From NCBI GenBank assembly GCA_964642165.1, contig CAZXOC010000005.1, positions 3,022 through 67,021 on the forward strand: DNA of 64,000 bases. The letters are read 5' to 3'. Positions within the stretch are counted from its first letter, which is position 1, and every line of letters begins with the position of its first letter. Below, one piece after another: positions 9,110 through 18,900 of the stretch. Made by a program: the position numbers and the translations under genes. This DNA is from CAYRVX01 sp964642165 (GTDB taxonomy: Bacteria; Planctomycetota; Phycisphaerae; SM23-33). Under the pieces are notes generated by a model. The model searched no databases and had not been told where the DNA came from. It saw only the letters and a list, made by a program, of their open reading frames with translations.

Positions 9110-9277
9110 TCAACTACCGATGGGACAGCCTCGGCGATGGTACATCTCGCGGCTTTCTAGGCTGCCGTGCGGCCCGAGCCAGTAGTCACGGCGCTTCTTG
9201 GTGGGCGCGTCGGTCAGGGTGACGATGGCTTGGTCGTAGCCTTTCGGCTTGCGGTAGGAGGGGCTCTTCGGGGGCAT
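9110..9277 (-). pseudogene. N-terminal fragment of a planctomycete-type tyrosine integrase
   Basis: An ATG at 9277 preceded by GAAAGGAG gives 55 residues beginning MPPKSPSYRK and containing AIVTL, DYWLGPHGS and ESREMYHR, then a TGA at 9110. This pattern (PPSYR, a short beta-hairpin ending in LGPHG/LGKYG, then SREEY) is the N-terminus I associate with site-specific integrases of Planctomycetota. The core-binding and catalytic domains are absent and the DNA beyond 9110 runs straight toward the sulfatase-fold gene, so this is a remnant. It is too short to function. Confidence 0.6.
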
Positions 9278-9281
9278 CGCT

Positions 9282-9313
9282 CGGCGCTCCTTTCGGCCGG
9301 CGCTCCTTTCGGC
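9282..9313. repeat. Two perfect tandem 16-bp repeats carrying the integrase ribosome-binding site
   Basis: The unit CGGCGCTCCTTTCGGC occurs at 9282-9297 and again at 9298-9313 with no gap. On the minus strand each unit contains GAAAGGAG, so the integrase fragment has a duplicated Shine-Dalgarno block. Confidence 0.85.
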
Positions 9314-9412
9314 GTTGCGCGGTGCAACACCGCGCCGAATCCTGCCTCAGGCTGCGCCGCCGACCACCGGCGGGTTCCCCTATCGGTTGAGGTCGGCGTG
9401 AGATGTGTCGAA

Positions 9413-9467
<55 letters not shown>

Positions 9468-9547
9468 CTTGTGAAATAAGCACTTGCGCGCCAGTACGCG
9501 CTCCGGTACGCGCTGGAGGAGCGGAAACGGCCGTTGAACCGGGGCCC

Positions 9548-9655
9548 GAGGACGCCGAGCTTGAGTGCGTGATCTCGGCTTGGCCGAGTCTGCCGGAGCA
9601 CGTCCGAGCGTCGGTCCTTCTGCTCGTGCGGACGGTGGAAGGGGGGCAGCCGTGA
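9548..9655 (+). pseudogene. Integrase-associated C-terminal tail remnant
   Basis: The last 35 codons of an open frame ending TGA at 9653-9655 read as a compact helical segment, EDAELECVISAWPSLPEHVR onward. The same pattern (L..xIS.W..LP..VR) ends the integrase C-terminal fragment at 48357 in this window, which is the basis for the call. Upstream, the frame runs through the antisense of the tRNA-like element and has no credible start. Probably the end of a lost integrase gene; it is not functional alone. Confidence 0.4.
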
Positions 9656-9845
9656 CGTTTCCGAGAACATGGGGCAAAGACCGTCCGAACCGTCCAGAGC
9701 CCTTCCACAGGAGCTATCCTGCTGGTAGCGCAGCCCGTGGCAGCATCCGGGCAATCCGGCGCGCGGCACGGTGCCTGGAAACCCCTGCGGCGCTGCCAGC
9801 GGGTACCGTGGCGGCGGGCCGGGCGGCATTCGAAAGGAGGCAGAC

Positions 9846-10475
9846 ATGAACAACAGGCGGGACGGGAACCGGACGCCAAGCGCAGAAAGGGTCGAGGGCG
9901 AACGGCCGCTCGCCAGCGAACGCCGATGGGACTACTCGTTGCCGTTGCCTGATTGGCTGAGCCCAGAGAAATGGGCGAGGCTGGTCGAGGCGGCGCGCGC
10001 AGCTGGCGAGGAGAGAATCTGCGTCCGACTCCGCGAGACGGCTGGGGGCGCCGAGATCATCCCGCACATGGCTCAGGACAGGCAGCGGGCACGGGGGCTG
10101 TCCGTCTATGAGCGGATGAAGGTGGGCAGGCGGTACGATTTCTGCTTCTGCCCGCGTTGCGGCACTCGGACGGGCGTGTCCGGACCGTGCGGAGCTTGTC
10201 AACAGAGCAAGACTGACGGCCATCGAGAACCGACGGCCCTGGAGTACATGGCGGCCGATCTGCGGTCGCCCTGTTGCTCACGTTGCGGGGAGCCCGTCCG
10301 GTACTGCTCACCGGATGCCCGAGCGGTGCTATGCCCCACGTGCTTGTCCGTCTTGGCAGACCGCCACGGTAGCCGCCCGCCGGCCGGGTCGGAGGGCAAG
10401 CTGTGCCCCGACTGCGGGCGGGCGCTGCCCCTGGGCACGCGGCCGACGGCACGCTGCGAAACGTGCCGGAAAGGC
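9846..10475 (+). pseudogene. Zinc-ribbon protein of mobile-element type, 3'-truncated
   Basis: ATG 9846 follows a strong AAGGAGG. About 210 residues show repeated Cys pairs: CPRCG...CGAC, CSRCGEP...CPTC and CPDCG...CETCRKG, three zinc-ribbon-like units. No catalytic domain is seen. Just after CETCRKG the sequence switches to the sialate O-acetylesterase remnant in another frame, and the original frame runs on to 11129 as low-complexity Arg-rich translation, so the natural stop is lost. I infer that it belonged to the same lost element as the integrase pieces. Function is unknown; nucleic-acid binding is plausible. Confidence 0.5.
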
Positions 10476-11499
10476 CCGGCTGCACTTCGACAACGCCGGA
10501 AGCAGGCTCGTCTCGACCGACGACAAGCCCCTGCGGTTCTTCAACATCGCGGGCCGGGACATGCGATTCGTCGTGGCCGGGGCCGCCATCGACGGCAACA
10601 CGGTGGTAGTGTCGAGCCGAAAGGTCGCCAAGCCCGCCGCAGTGCGCTATGCCTGGGCGAACAACCCTCTGGGCGTGAACTTCTTCAGCCGGGCCGGCCT
10701 GTCCGCCTGTCCGTTCCGCACCGACGACTGGAACCCGGACAGCCAACCGATGGCCGCGCTATCCTACCGGGCCAGCGGCAAAGACGCGCCGGTCGTGGTC
10801 GTCTTCGACGCCGACGGCAGCGCCGATCCCGAGAGGAACATCGTGACGTACGAATGGGGTTCTGGCGACGGGGAGACGGGCAGCGGCGTCCACGCGCGAC
10901 ATACGTTCCGAAAGATCGGCTCGTATGTCGTCACGTTGACGCTCACCGACGACTGGGGGCGGACGGCCTCGGCCCGGACGCGCGTGATCGCCATCGCGCC
11001 CGGCAAAGGCGCAGGCAACGTTCTCTGCGAGCGTTGGCGGAACGTGCCGGGCACGGATGTCAAACAGCTTCAGGCCCACTGGGCTTTTCCCCGGAAGCCG
11101 GACAGCGTCCTGCGGCTGAAGTCGCTTGAGATCCCCGACAACTGGGGCGACAACTACGGTGCGCGGGTCCGCAGCAACCTTCATCCCCCCGCGACAGGCG
11201 ACTACACCTTTCGCATCGCCAGTGACGACAGCAGCCGGCTGCTGCTCAGCGCCGATGAGGATCCGGCCCGGGCGAGGGTGATCGCAGAGGTCGCCGGCAA
11301 CTCCCCTCGGCGGAAGTGGTCGAACCAGAAGGGCCGGAAGTCCACCCCCATACGCCTGACCGGCGACAAGCGATACTGTATCGAGGTCCTGTACAAGGAA
11401 GGCGCCGGCAGGGACCACATGGCCGTGGCGTGGGAGGGTCCCGGGGTAAGTCTCGCCGTCATCGACGGCCTGTATCTCTCCCCACCAGCCGGCGATTGA
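10471..11499 (+). pseudogene. 3' part of a sialate O-acetylesterase gene with PKD and PA14-like domains
   Basis: This frame begins abruptly at ARLHFDNAGSRL and has no start or ribosome-binding site of its own. The first about 90 residues match the C-terminal domain of SASA-type sialate O-acetylesterases (FFNIAGRDM, AAIDGNTVVVSS, AVRYAWANNP, FFSRAGL, FRTDDW). Next come a PKD-like domain at about 10780-11010 (FDADGSADPE, YEWGSGDGE, YVVTLTLTDD) and a PA14-like module to the end (PATGDYTFRIASDDSSRL). The esterase catalytic part, normally about 400 residues upstream, is replaced by the zinc-ribbon gene. This is a 5'-truncated pseudogene or a rearrangement/assembly junction. Confidence 0.75.
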
Positions 11500-11538
11500 G
11501 CAGGACGCGCGTTTCGCTCGGCGGGAAGGCTATCCGGC

Positions 11539-14067
11539 TTACGGCTCGGCCGGCCGGTAGCGCACGAGCAGGCTGGCACGGCGCGTCGGGATCAGCAGGG
11601 GGAAGTCCGTCGCCATCTCCCGGCCGGTCATCTTGCGGACGGTCTTCCCGCGTGCCTCGTCGATGAACTCCACTGTGTAGGACGCTTCGGGATCGAGGCC
11701 GCCGAGCTTCACGCTCAGGCCGAACACGTCACACTTCGAACGCCGGAATGCCAGGACCACTCCGGCGTTGAGGTCCGGCCGGTGCAGTTGGTAGGCGACG
11801 AGCGTGGTCGGCTTGGTCGTGCAGTCGGTCAAGGGGTAGAAGTCGCCGTACCAGTACTTCTGGTTCGCCTTGGCCTCGGCCATCGTGGCTTTGGCCGCCG
11901 CCATGTCGAAGCCCTTGTCGAGGAAGGCGAATTGGGTGATGGCCCCGGCCCCGGCGGCGCTGCGGAAGACGTAGGGCTGCGGCGACCAGCCGCACGTCTG
12001 GTGCAGCGGCAGGTAGAGGCTCATCCCGAGCACCTGGGCTTGGTCCCAATCCGAGTTGCCGGGCCGGCAGGCCGTGTCGCTCCGCCACAGCGGGACCGAC
12101 CGCATGCACGTCTCCAGGTCGATCCGCCGCCCGCCGCTGGCGCAGTTGTCGATGTGCAGGCCCGGGTGCCTGGAGCGCAGCTCGTCCCACATCGCGTAGT
12201 GGCCTTCGACGTAGCGGATCTCGGTGATCCCCTGGCGGTCGGGCGCGTCGTTGGCCCGCCAGAACGCCAGCGGGTCGATGTTGAAGTCGTTGCGGTACCA
12301 GTCCATGCCGAACTCGGCGATCCGGCGCGAAAGCAGCTCGGCCAGCCATTTCCGGGCGGCGGGGTCGTTGAGTTTGAACAACCCGCCTTTTCCGCCGCCG
12401 AATACGAACTCCGGGTGCTCGCGAGCGATCTGGCTGCCCGGGGCAACCCGCTCGGGCTCGAACCACACGATGAACTTCAGGCCCGCCTCGTGGCACGCGT
12501 CGCTGATCGGCTTCAGGCCGTTGGGGAACTCCTTCGGCTTGGCTGTCCAGTTCCCCACGCCGTTGGGGAAGTCGCCCGGGAACCACGCCGCGTCGAGCCA
12601 GAGAAAGTCGCAGCCGAGCTCTCTGGCCACCTTCGCGGCGTGGAGTTGCCCCGCCTCGTCCCGCCACTTGGGGTGGCTGCGGTAGCGGTCGTAGCCCTGG
12701 AGGAACGTCGGCATGGCCAGCGGCTTGCCGCTGTCTTGCGGCACGTAGTGATGCAGCAGGAGCCGTCGGAACCGGTTGTGGGCCGCGATGCGGTCGCCCG
12801 TCCAGGTCATCACGAGGATACGAGGCGTCCGTATCCGCTCACCCGGGCGAAGCAGCATCCGCGTCCGCTCCATGCCGCCTCGCAGGCGAGTCGCGCCCGC
12901 GCGGTCGCGCGAGATCGACACGGCCCACTGGCCGGACCAGCCGACGGCCGTCAGCAGCCCTCCCCCGGCACACTCGAGGTTGAAGAACGGGAAGGCCCCA
13001 TTGGATGATCGCCCGCCCACCGGGGCCATGCGAGAGTCCTGCCCGGGCCCGAGAGACTTGGCGAAGGGCTGGAAGGATCCCTCGCTACAGTTGTCCCCGG
13101 CCAGGCCGTGCAGCACGACGGGGTCCGCCCCGGCCTGGAGCCCCGTGTCGATCGCCTGGATGTCCTCGATGATGGGCGTGTCCTGCTTGCCGGCGTTCTC
13201 AAAATGCAGCACCCAGTCCGCAGCGGGATAGCGTTTGTAGACCTTCACTGTGGCGAGAACGCGCAACTGGGTCTTTGGGTCGGACCAGGTGACCTCGTGA
13301 AGCGTGAAGGCGTCGCCGTCTTTCGTCTTCACCGACCTCGGCCACGCCTTGAGCAGCTCTGCGGAGGCGGCCCCGCCATAGACGAACGACAGCGGAGGGC
13401 CCGTACTCGCCAGGATCGTTCGGGCTGGCCGATCGTCCAGCCAGAGCGCGCTGCCGTCGGCCATGATCAGCCGTGCGTCGGCCCAGTCCGCCTGGTCCCA
13501 GCCGGTCCCGTCGGGCGTGGCGTCCACTTTCAGGACAAGTTGCTTCGTGTCCTCGGGCAGGTTCACGCTCACCGCGACCGGCTCGTCGCCACAGCGCAGC
13601 ACACGCGAGCGGAAGACGGTCTTGCCCTTGAGCTCGACCACGAACACGATGCTCCCCCTGCCCTTGCGCGTGTCGGCGTTGTTGTCCAGCCCGACGAACG
13701 CCTTGAATGCCGTGGCTCCGGGGGGCAAGGCCACGGCGATCTCACTGTTGGCGTGCGTGCCCAGGCCTCGCTTGTACGTCTGCCCTCCGATCCGCAGCGG
13801 CGACTGGAGAACCGACTGCCCGAACCGCAACACGTTGTGGTCCTGGCGGCGGATCTCCAGCTTGACGCGTGCGGATTCCGCGGCCGGCTTGCGACCGGCG
13901 AAGGCGGTCGACGCCCACGCCGCCAGGGCCCTGACTTCTTCCGAGGTAGCCATGATCGCATCGCCGGGGGCGCCATCGGGTATGTCGGCACTGTCCAGCG
14001 CCATGGCGAGGCCTCCCATGGGAAGCAGCAGAGCCAGCAAGCCAACTACAGAAGCTCTCCGCATCAT
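11539..14067 (-). CDS. Secreted NPCBM domain + GH36-like alpha-galactosidase
   Basis: 842 aa. Start ATG 14067 (MM start, GAGAGGA upstream). A signal peptide (LLALLLPMGGLAMA) is followed by an NPCBM galactose-binding domain (about 55-190; YKRGLGTHANSE, VGLDNNAD), a beta-sandwich, and a clan-D TIM barrel. Catalytic motifs are WFEPERV, WYRNDFN with nucleophile Asp594, and HIDNCASGGRR with acid/base Asp640, all intact. The expected reaction is release of terminal alpha-galactose outside the cytoplasm. It lies 73 bp downstream of the FG-GAP gene on the same strand, so the two may be co-transcribed. The gene at 22634-25147 is a paralogue. Confidence 0.92.
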   Translation of the reverse strand: MMRRASVVGLLALLLPMGGLAMALDSADIPDGAPGDAIMATSEEVRALAAWASTAFAGRKPAAESARVKLEIRRQDHNVLRFGQSVLQSPLRIGGQTYKRGLGTHANSEIAVALPPGATAFKAFVGLDNNADTRKGRGSIVFVVELKGKTVFRSRVLRCGDEPVAVSVNLPEDTKQLVLKVDATPDGTGWDQADWADARLIMADGSALWLDDRPARTILASTGPPLSFVYGGAASAELLKAWPRSVKTKDGDAFTLHEVTWSDPKTQLRVLATVKVYKRYPAADWVLHFENAGKQDTPIIEDIQAIDTGLQAGADPVVLHGLAGDNCSEGSFQPFAKSLGPGQDSRMAPVGGRSSNGAFPFFNLECAGGGLLTAVGWSGQWAVSISRDRAGATRLRGGMERTRMLLRPGERIRTPRILVMTWTGDRIAAHNRFRRLLLHHYVPQDSGKPLAMPTFLQGYDRYRSHPKWRDEAGQLHAAKVARELGCDFLWLDAAWFPGDFPNGVGNWTAKPKEFPNGLKPISDACHEAGLKFIVWFEPERVAPGSQIAREHPEFVFGGGKGGLFKLNDPAARKWLAELLSRRIAEFGMDWYRNDFNIDPLAFWRANDAPDRQGITEIRYVEGHYAMWDELRSRHPGLHIDNCASGGRRIDLETCMRSVPLWRSDTACRPGNSDWDQAQVLGMSLYLPLHQTCGWSPQPYVFRSAAGAGAITQFAFLDKGFDMAAAKATMAEAKANQKYWYGDFYPLTDCTTKPTTLVAYQLHRPDLNAGVVLAFRRSKCDVFGLSVKLGGLDPEASYTVEFIDEARGKTVRKMTGREMATDFPLLIPTRRASLLVRYRPAEP

Positions 14068-14140
14068 ATGTCCTCTCCGATCCCAGCCAGCCGCAAGCCT
14101 TCGCAGTTCGGGTGATGGTACAGGCAGCGATCGGGCGGAC

Positions 14141-15802
14141 TCAACGGGGCGGCCCACATTCAGCAGCGTGGGCAGAGCGGCTGAGCTGGCGGGTAGTGAC
14201 GTGCGGGCGGGGCGTGCTCCGTTCTTCGATCTCGATCGTGCGGTCGGCCGGGACGCCTCGGCGTTCGACCCGCTTGCCGGAAGGGTGGAACTCGACACTC
14301 ACGTCCACGCGTTTGTGCCGGCCGAGGCCGAAGTGACGCTCAGTCTGTGCCGCGGCGTAGTAGCTGTGGCAACTCTGCCTGCCCCAGATGCTCACCTGCT
14401 CGTACCAAAGCAGCCTTCGCTTGCCGCCCGAGGCAGGCGCATGAATGCGAATCTTCGCGCCGGCGGCCGACCGATTCCCCTTCGCGCCGACCAACCGCAC
14501 GCGGAGCCAATGACGACGCGGCAAGTTGTTCCGCATGACACGGACGCCCTTCTGCTTGCCATTGGGCCTCGTGGCGCACGTGAGCAGATCCAATCGGCCG
14601 TCCGCGTCGATATCGCCGAAGCACAGCCCCTCATCGACAGCCGCCCACGCCGTGTTGGGGAGGCCCCAAACGCTGTTGGCATACGTGAACGTCCCGTCGC
14701 CGCGGCCGCGGAGAACGTACAGGAAGTACCTGCCCGCAACCGCGACGTCCGCCTTGCCGTCGTTGTCGAAATCTGTGACGATCGCGCCGCCCCATGCCAG
14801 AGCGCTTGGCCTGGCCCGAACGTCCTCCAGTCCTCCAAGGGCAGCGTCCACGCGTCTGAATCTCCCGCGGCCGTCGTTCAGGTGGATACGTACAAGCCGG
14901 CTTTCGACACAGATCAGGTCTGGATGGCCGTCGTGATTCACGTCCCCGACGCCGTGGATGCTCCCCCCGCGCCTGTCGAGGCCGGACTCGGACGTCGCGT
15001 CGGCGAAGCCGCCACGCCCGTTGTTGCGGAGAATGCGGCGTTCGAAGGGAGCCCGGCTGTAGAAGTTCCCCTCCGTTCGCCCGTGCATGAGCAGGTCGAT
15101 GTGCCCGTCGCCGTTCAGATCGGCCGGGATAAAGCCGCTCTGCTCGAAGCTCCCGGCGATCGCGCCCCGCTCCGGCCGAAACGAACCGTCTCCCTTGCCG
15201 TGGAAAACAGCGATCTGCTTGCCGTCATCCCGCAGGAAGTCCGCCACGCCGTCGCGATCGACGTCGAAGACGGCGCACCCCCGGCAGAACTCGGCCAGAT
15301 GGCGGCTCCGACGGAAGTTCGCGCGAATGCCCCGAGGACCCCGGCGGAAGTCGTTGAGGTACAACACCCCGCCCCCGTCGTGCCACGACGTCAGAAGGTC
15401 GAGCCGGCCGTCCTCATCGAAATCGAAGCTCAGCCGGATCTCCCCGCCGGGATAGGGAATGTCGTTGTCGTACCGGACGCCCCGTTTCAGCCCCAGGTGC
15501 GGGTCGATCCCAGTGAAGCGGCCTTTCCCGTCGTTCAGGGCGGCCGCGGCCGGGGACCCGTGGCCGGCCAGGTGAATATCGAGGTCGCCGTCGCCGTCGA
15601 GGTCCAGCAGGGCCATTCCGCTGAGCCACCACTTCGGCACACGACGGTAGTGTGTCGCCAGGACCTCCGCGACACCGGAAGCCGTCGTGACGTCCACGAA
15701 TGCCGGCGATTTCGTCTGTCCCGCGGGATCGTCGGCGCCAAGCGCGGCGGGGGAGATCAATCCCAGGAACACGACGGCCGACACCTTCGCTTTGCTCGCC
15801 AT
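14141..15802 (-). CDS. Secreted FG-GAP/VCBS repeat protein with ASPIC/UnbV C-terminal domain
   Basis: 553 aa from ATG 15802 (GCAGGAC upstream). A signal peptide ends near ISPAALGA. Residues about 50-420 hold calcium-binding FG-GAP repeats: DLDGDGDLDIH, DFDEDGRLDLL, DVDRDGVADFL, DLNGDGHIDLL, DVNHDGHPDLI, DFDNDGKADVA and DIDADGRLDLL, predicting a seven-bladed propeller. The C-terminus (HWLRVRLVGAKGNR to the end) resembles the ASPIC/UnbV domain often joined to such repeats. It is probably an extracellular ligand-binding or structural protein, not an enzyme. It sits upstream of GH36 on the same strand and is divergent from the 1379-aa gene across 176 bp that should hold both promoters. Confidence 0.88.
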   Translation of the reverse strand: MASKAKVSAVVFLGLISPAALGADDPAGQTKSPAFVDVTTASGVAEVLATHYRRVPKWWLSGMALLDLDGDGDLDIHLAGHGSPAAAALNDGKGRFTGIDPHLGLKRGVRYDNDIPYPGGEIRLSFDFDEDGRLDLLTSWHDGGGVLYLNDFRRGPRGIRANFRRSRHLAEFCRGCAVFDVDRDGVADFLRDDGKQIAVFHGKGDGSFRPERGAIAGSFEQSGFIPADLNGDGHIDLLMHGRTEGNFYSRAPFERRILRNNGRGGFADATSESGLDRRGGSIHGVGDVNHDGHPDLICVESRLVRIHLNDGRGRFRRVDAALGGLEDVRARPSALAWGGAIVTDFDNDGKADVAVAGRYFLYVLRGRGDGTFTYANSVWGLPNTAWAAVDEGLCFGDIDADGRLDLLTCATRPNGKQKGVRVMRNNLPRRHWLRVRLVGAKGNRSAAGAKIRIHAPASGGKRRLLWYEQVSIWGRQSCHSYYAAAQTERHFGLGRHKRVDVSVEFHPSGKRVERRGVPADRTIEIEERSTPRPHVTTRQLSRSAHAAECGPPR

Positions 15803-15978
15803 CGTCCTGCTCCGACCCGGCATCGGACGTCGGGTTATTGGAAGCCTATGGGCCAGGGACCGCTACCCGGCATGGTCGTGCGTGGGCACCGGCCGATCAA
15901 GCCTCTTGCTCCGCGCCGCCGGTGCTTGAGGGGGCTTCCTCCAGGGCATACACTCCGCTGAAGCAAGAGGAGAACGCA

Positions 15979-18900
15979 ATGGTGAGACACTGCCTTTCGT
16001 GCGCACTGTCGATCGCGACGGCCCTGCTTGCCGTGACGGACCGGGCCGCCTCGGCCGCGCCGGACCTCCTTCGCCCGGCCAACCTCAAGACGATGGGCTG
16101 CGGCAAACCGGACACGCGCTACATGTTCGTCCGGTCGAGCCGGCCGGGCAATGTGTTCTACCCGGGCGAGGCCGTGGACCTGACGGTCAAGGTCACTCGG
16201 GGCAACGACCCGCTCAAGTCGATTTCGCTCGGGGTCATCGAGATCGCCACGCGACAAAACAGGTACCTCGAGGGCTGGTCGACGATGACTGCTCCGGCGG
16301 CGGTCGAGGTCGTCGGGCGCGTCGGGAAGCGTGATGTCCCCGTCACGGTGGCGGACAGGAAGGGCGCGACGGCCGAGATCGCCGTGAAGAACCTGCCCGT
16401 CCCCGCAAAGTACGGCACGTATGCCGTGACGATCGCCCCGAACGGCCGGGCGCCGCAGTTTCTCTGTACGCTGCTGCGGGCGCATCGTCCGAAGCAGGGC
16501 TTCGACGTGGACGCGCCCGTCTTCGGGGAGGGGCAGTTCCTTACGCACGACGATCAGGACCCCGAGAAGATCCGACAGCGAGCGCTGACGCTGGGGCGGC
16601 TGGGCATCAAGGGCGTGCGGATCGAGTTGGGCTGGTCGCAGTCGCAGGCCGGCGAGTTCCAGTGGAAGCGCTACGACGCGTTGATGGGCGGCTTGGCGGA
16701 GGCGAAGGTCAAGGCCCTGGTCACCATGGGCGGCCACCCGTCCTGGACGATGCCGTTCGGCCGGCCTACGCCGGCGTGCATCCCCGCCAAGCCCGACCAC
16801 TCCTGCCTGCCGAAGCACTACGACCGGTTCGAGCAGTGGATTCGGGCGTTTTGCTCCCGCTACTGGGTGAACGGGCAGGGCGCCTTGTGGGCCATCGAGC
16901 ACTGGAACGAGCCGTGGGAAGGCATCTCCATCAGCGGCTGGGAGAGCGACTCGAACCACTACCGCGAGCTCATGAAGCGAATCGCCCGGGGCGCCCGCTC
17001 GGTGGACCGTCGGATCAAGACGGCCGCGGCGTGCTCGATCATGAACACCGAGGACAAGTTCCTGGTCGGCGAGGACCGCGAAGAGCTGATAAAGCTGGTG
17101 GACCTGTTCACCGACCACTACGTTCCCCCGCGGACGAGCTACGGGCCGATGGTGGCCGGGTACTGGGGCAAGGAGAGCACCGACACCGAGACGTGGATCG
17201 CCGCGACGGAGGTGCTGCTGCCGCAGATCGTCTGCCAGTTCCTCGCCTGCGGCCAGGACCGCATGACCCCCTGGCACCCGGAGATGATCTACTTCTCCGT
17301 GCCGGGCGCCCCCATGAAGTATCAGATGCCCAACCCGGTGGCCCTGGCCTCCAACGTGTTCAACGCCTTCGTCACCGGGCGGAAGTTCCAGCGGCTGATG
17401 TTCCTCGAGCACTTGCCCTGGGCATTCCAGTTTGGCGCCGGCCGCGATGCGGTCGTGGTGCTGTTCGGCAAGCTCTATGCGCCGCACGGGGGGGACATCC
17501 GGGACGTGCTCTGGTGGCAGCTTCAACTCGCCGACGGCGGGACGATCGCCATCGACAACGCCGACGGGGCACTGGAGTTCCACGACATCGCGGGCAATCG
17601 CGAGTTCCAGGGGCAGAAGGCCGTGACGCTGCCGATGAACTACCTTTCGCACTACATCCGCTGCCCGCGCGGTGGGGCCGAGCTGATCGAGAAGCGCCTC
17701 CGCGCCGCCCGCATCGAGGGCGTTCGGCCGGTCGAGATCATCGCGCGCGACTTCGTCACGCCCGTTGACGCGCCGGGCGCGACGGCGCGGGTGACGCTGC
17801 ACAACCTGCTGAACCGGCCGATCGAGGGCAGCCTGAAGGTCACGCCCCCCAAGGGCATTCGCCTGAAGACATCCACAGCCAAGGCGGAGCTGTCCGCGGG
17901 GCAATCGCTCGAGCTTCGCTTCGACGTCGAGCAGGCCAAGCCGGACCCGACGAACGCGTACCTGTTCTCCTACGACTTCGTCAGCGACGCCGGGCGAGCC
18001 GGTTGGAAGGAGAGCCTTCACGCCCTGGCGGCCCGGCGGCACACGAAGAAGATCGACGGGCGCCTGGACGACTGGCGGGATGACATCGGCGTGCTGGTGG
18101 ACGCGAAGCTTCAGAAGGTCGACCCGACCGAACGGGCGTGGATGCCGTTCCTCAAGGCTCGCGACGCCCGCCCGGACGGGAGCTTCGCCGAGGTCAAGCT
18201 GGCGTGGGACGATCGGTTCCTCTACTTGGCCGCGAGCGTCAACGACCCCACCGACTACGCAGGCCACCAACGCCTTCAGCATGGGAAGTGGGAAGAAGAC
18301 CAGTACTTCCGCAGCGCCGCCGATGATCGGGTCTGCGAGCGGCTTCGGCCGTTCGAGAAGTTCGTCACAGCCGACATGCGCCGCAAGGAAGTCGCCGAGA
18401 AACTCGAGGCCGACCCGAAGTGGCCGGAATACCGGAGGCTCCTGGCCAACGATGCCGACGCCAATGCAGCCGTGCAGACGGGGGCGGCCCGAGCGTACAT
18501 CGAGTCCAGGCGCCGCGATCCGAACGCATCGTTCGCCGACGCCCGGCACGTCTACAAGAAAGTCCCCTGGACCGAGTTCCCTTGGAGCGGGGACACGTTC
18601 CAGTTCTCCCTCGACCTGATCGACGGGTACTTCTTCAACATGAAGCCGGACACCGATCGCGTGCCGTACGGCTTCCACGCCATGCCGGACGCCGACTACG
18701 AGTATGCCGCCTACGCCTGCACCGACGGCGGCACGGAACTGTGGCGGATCCTCGCGCCGGGCGTGCCGCGAGGGCATCACTACCCACGGCAGCCTCGGGC
18801 GAAGTACGACCAGGGCCCGGTCGCGGGTGGCAAGCTCGCCGTTCGCCGCGACGGCAAGACGACGGTGTACGAAGTGGCCCTGCCTTGGGCGGAGATGAAG

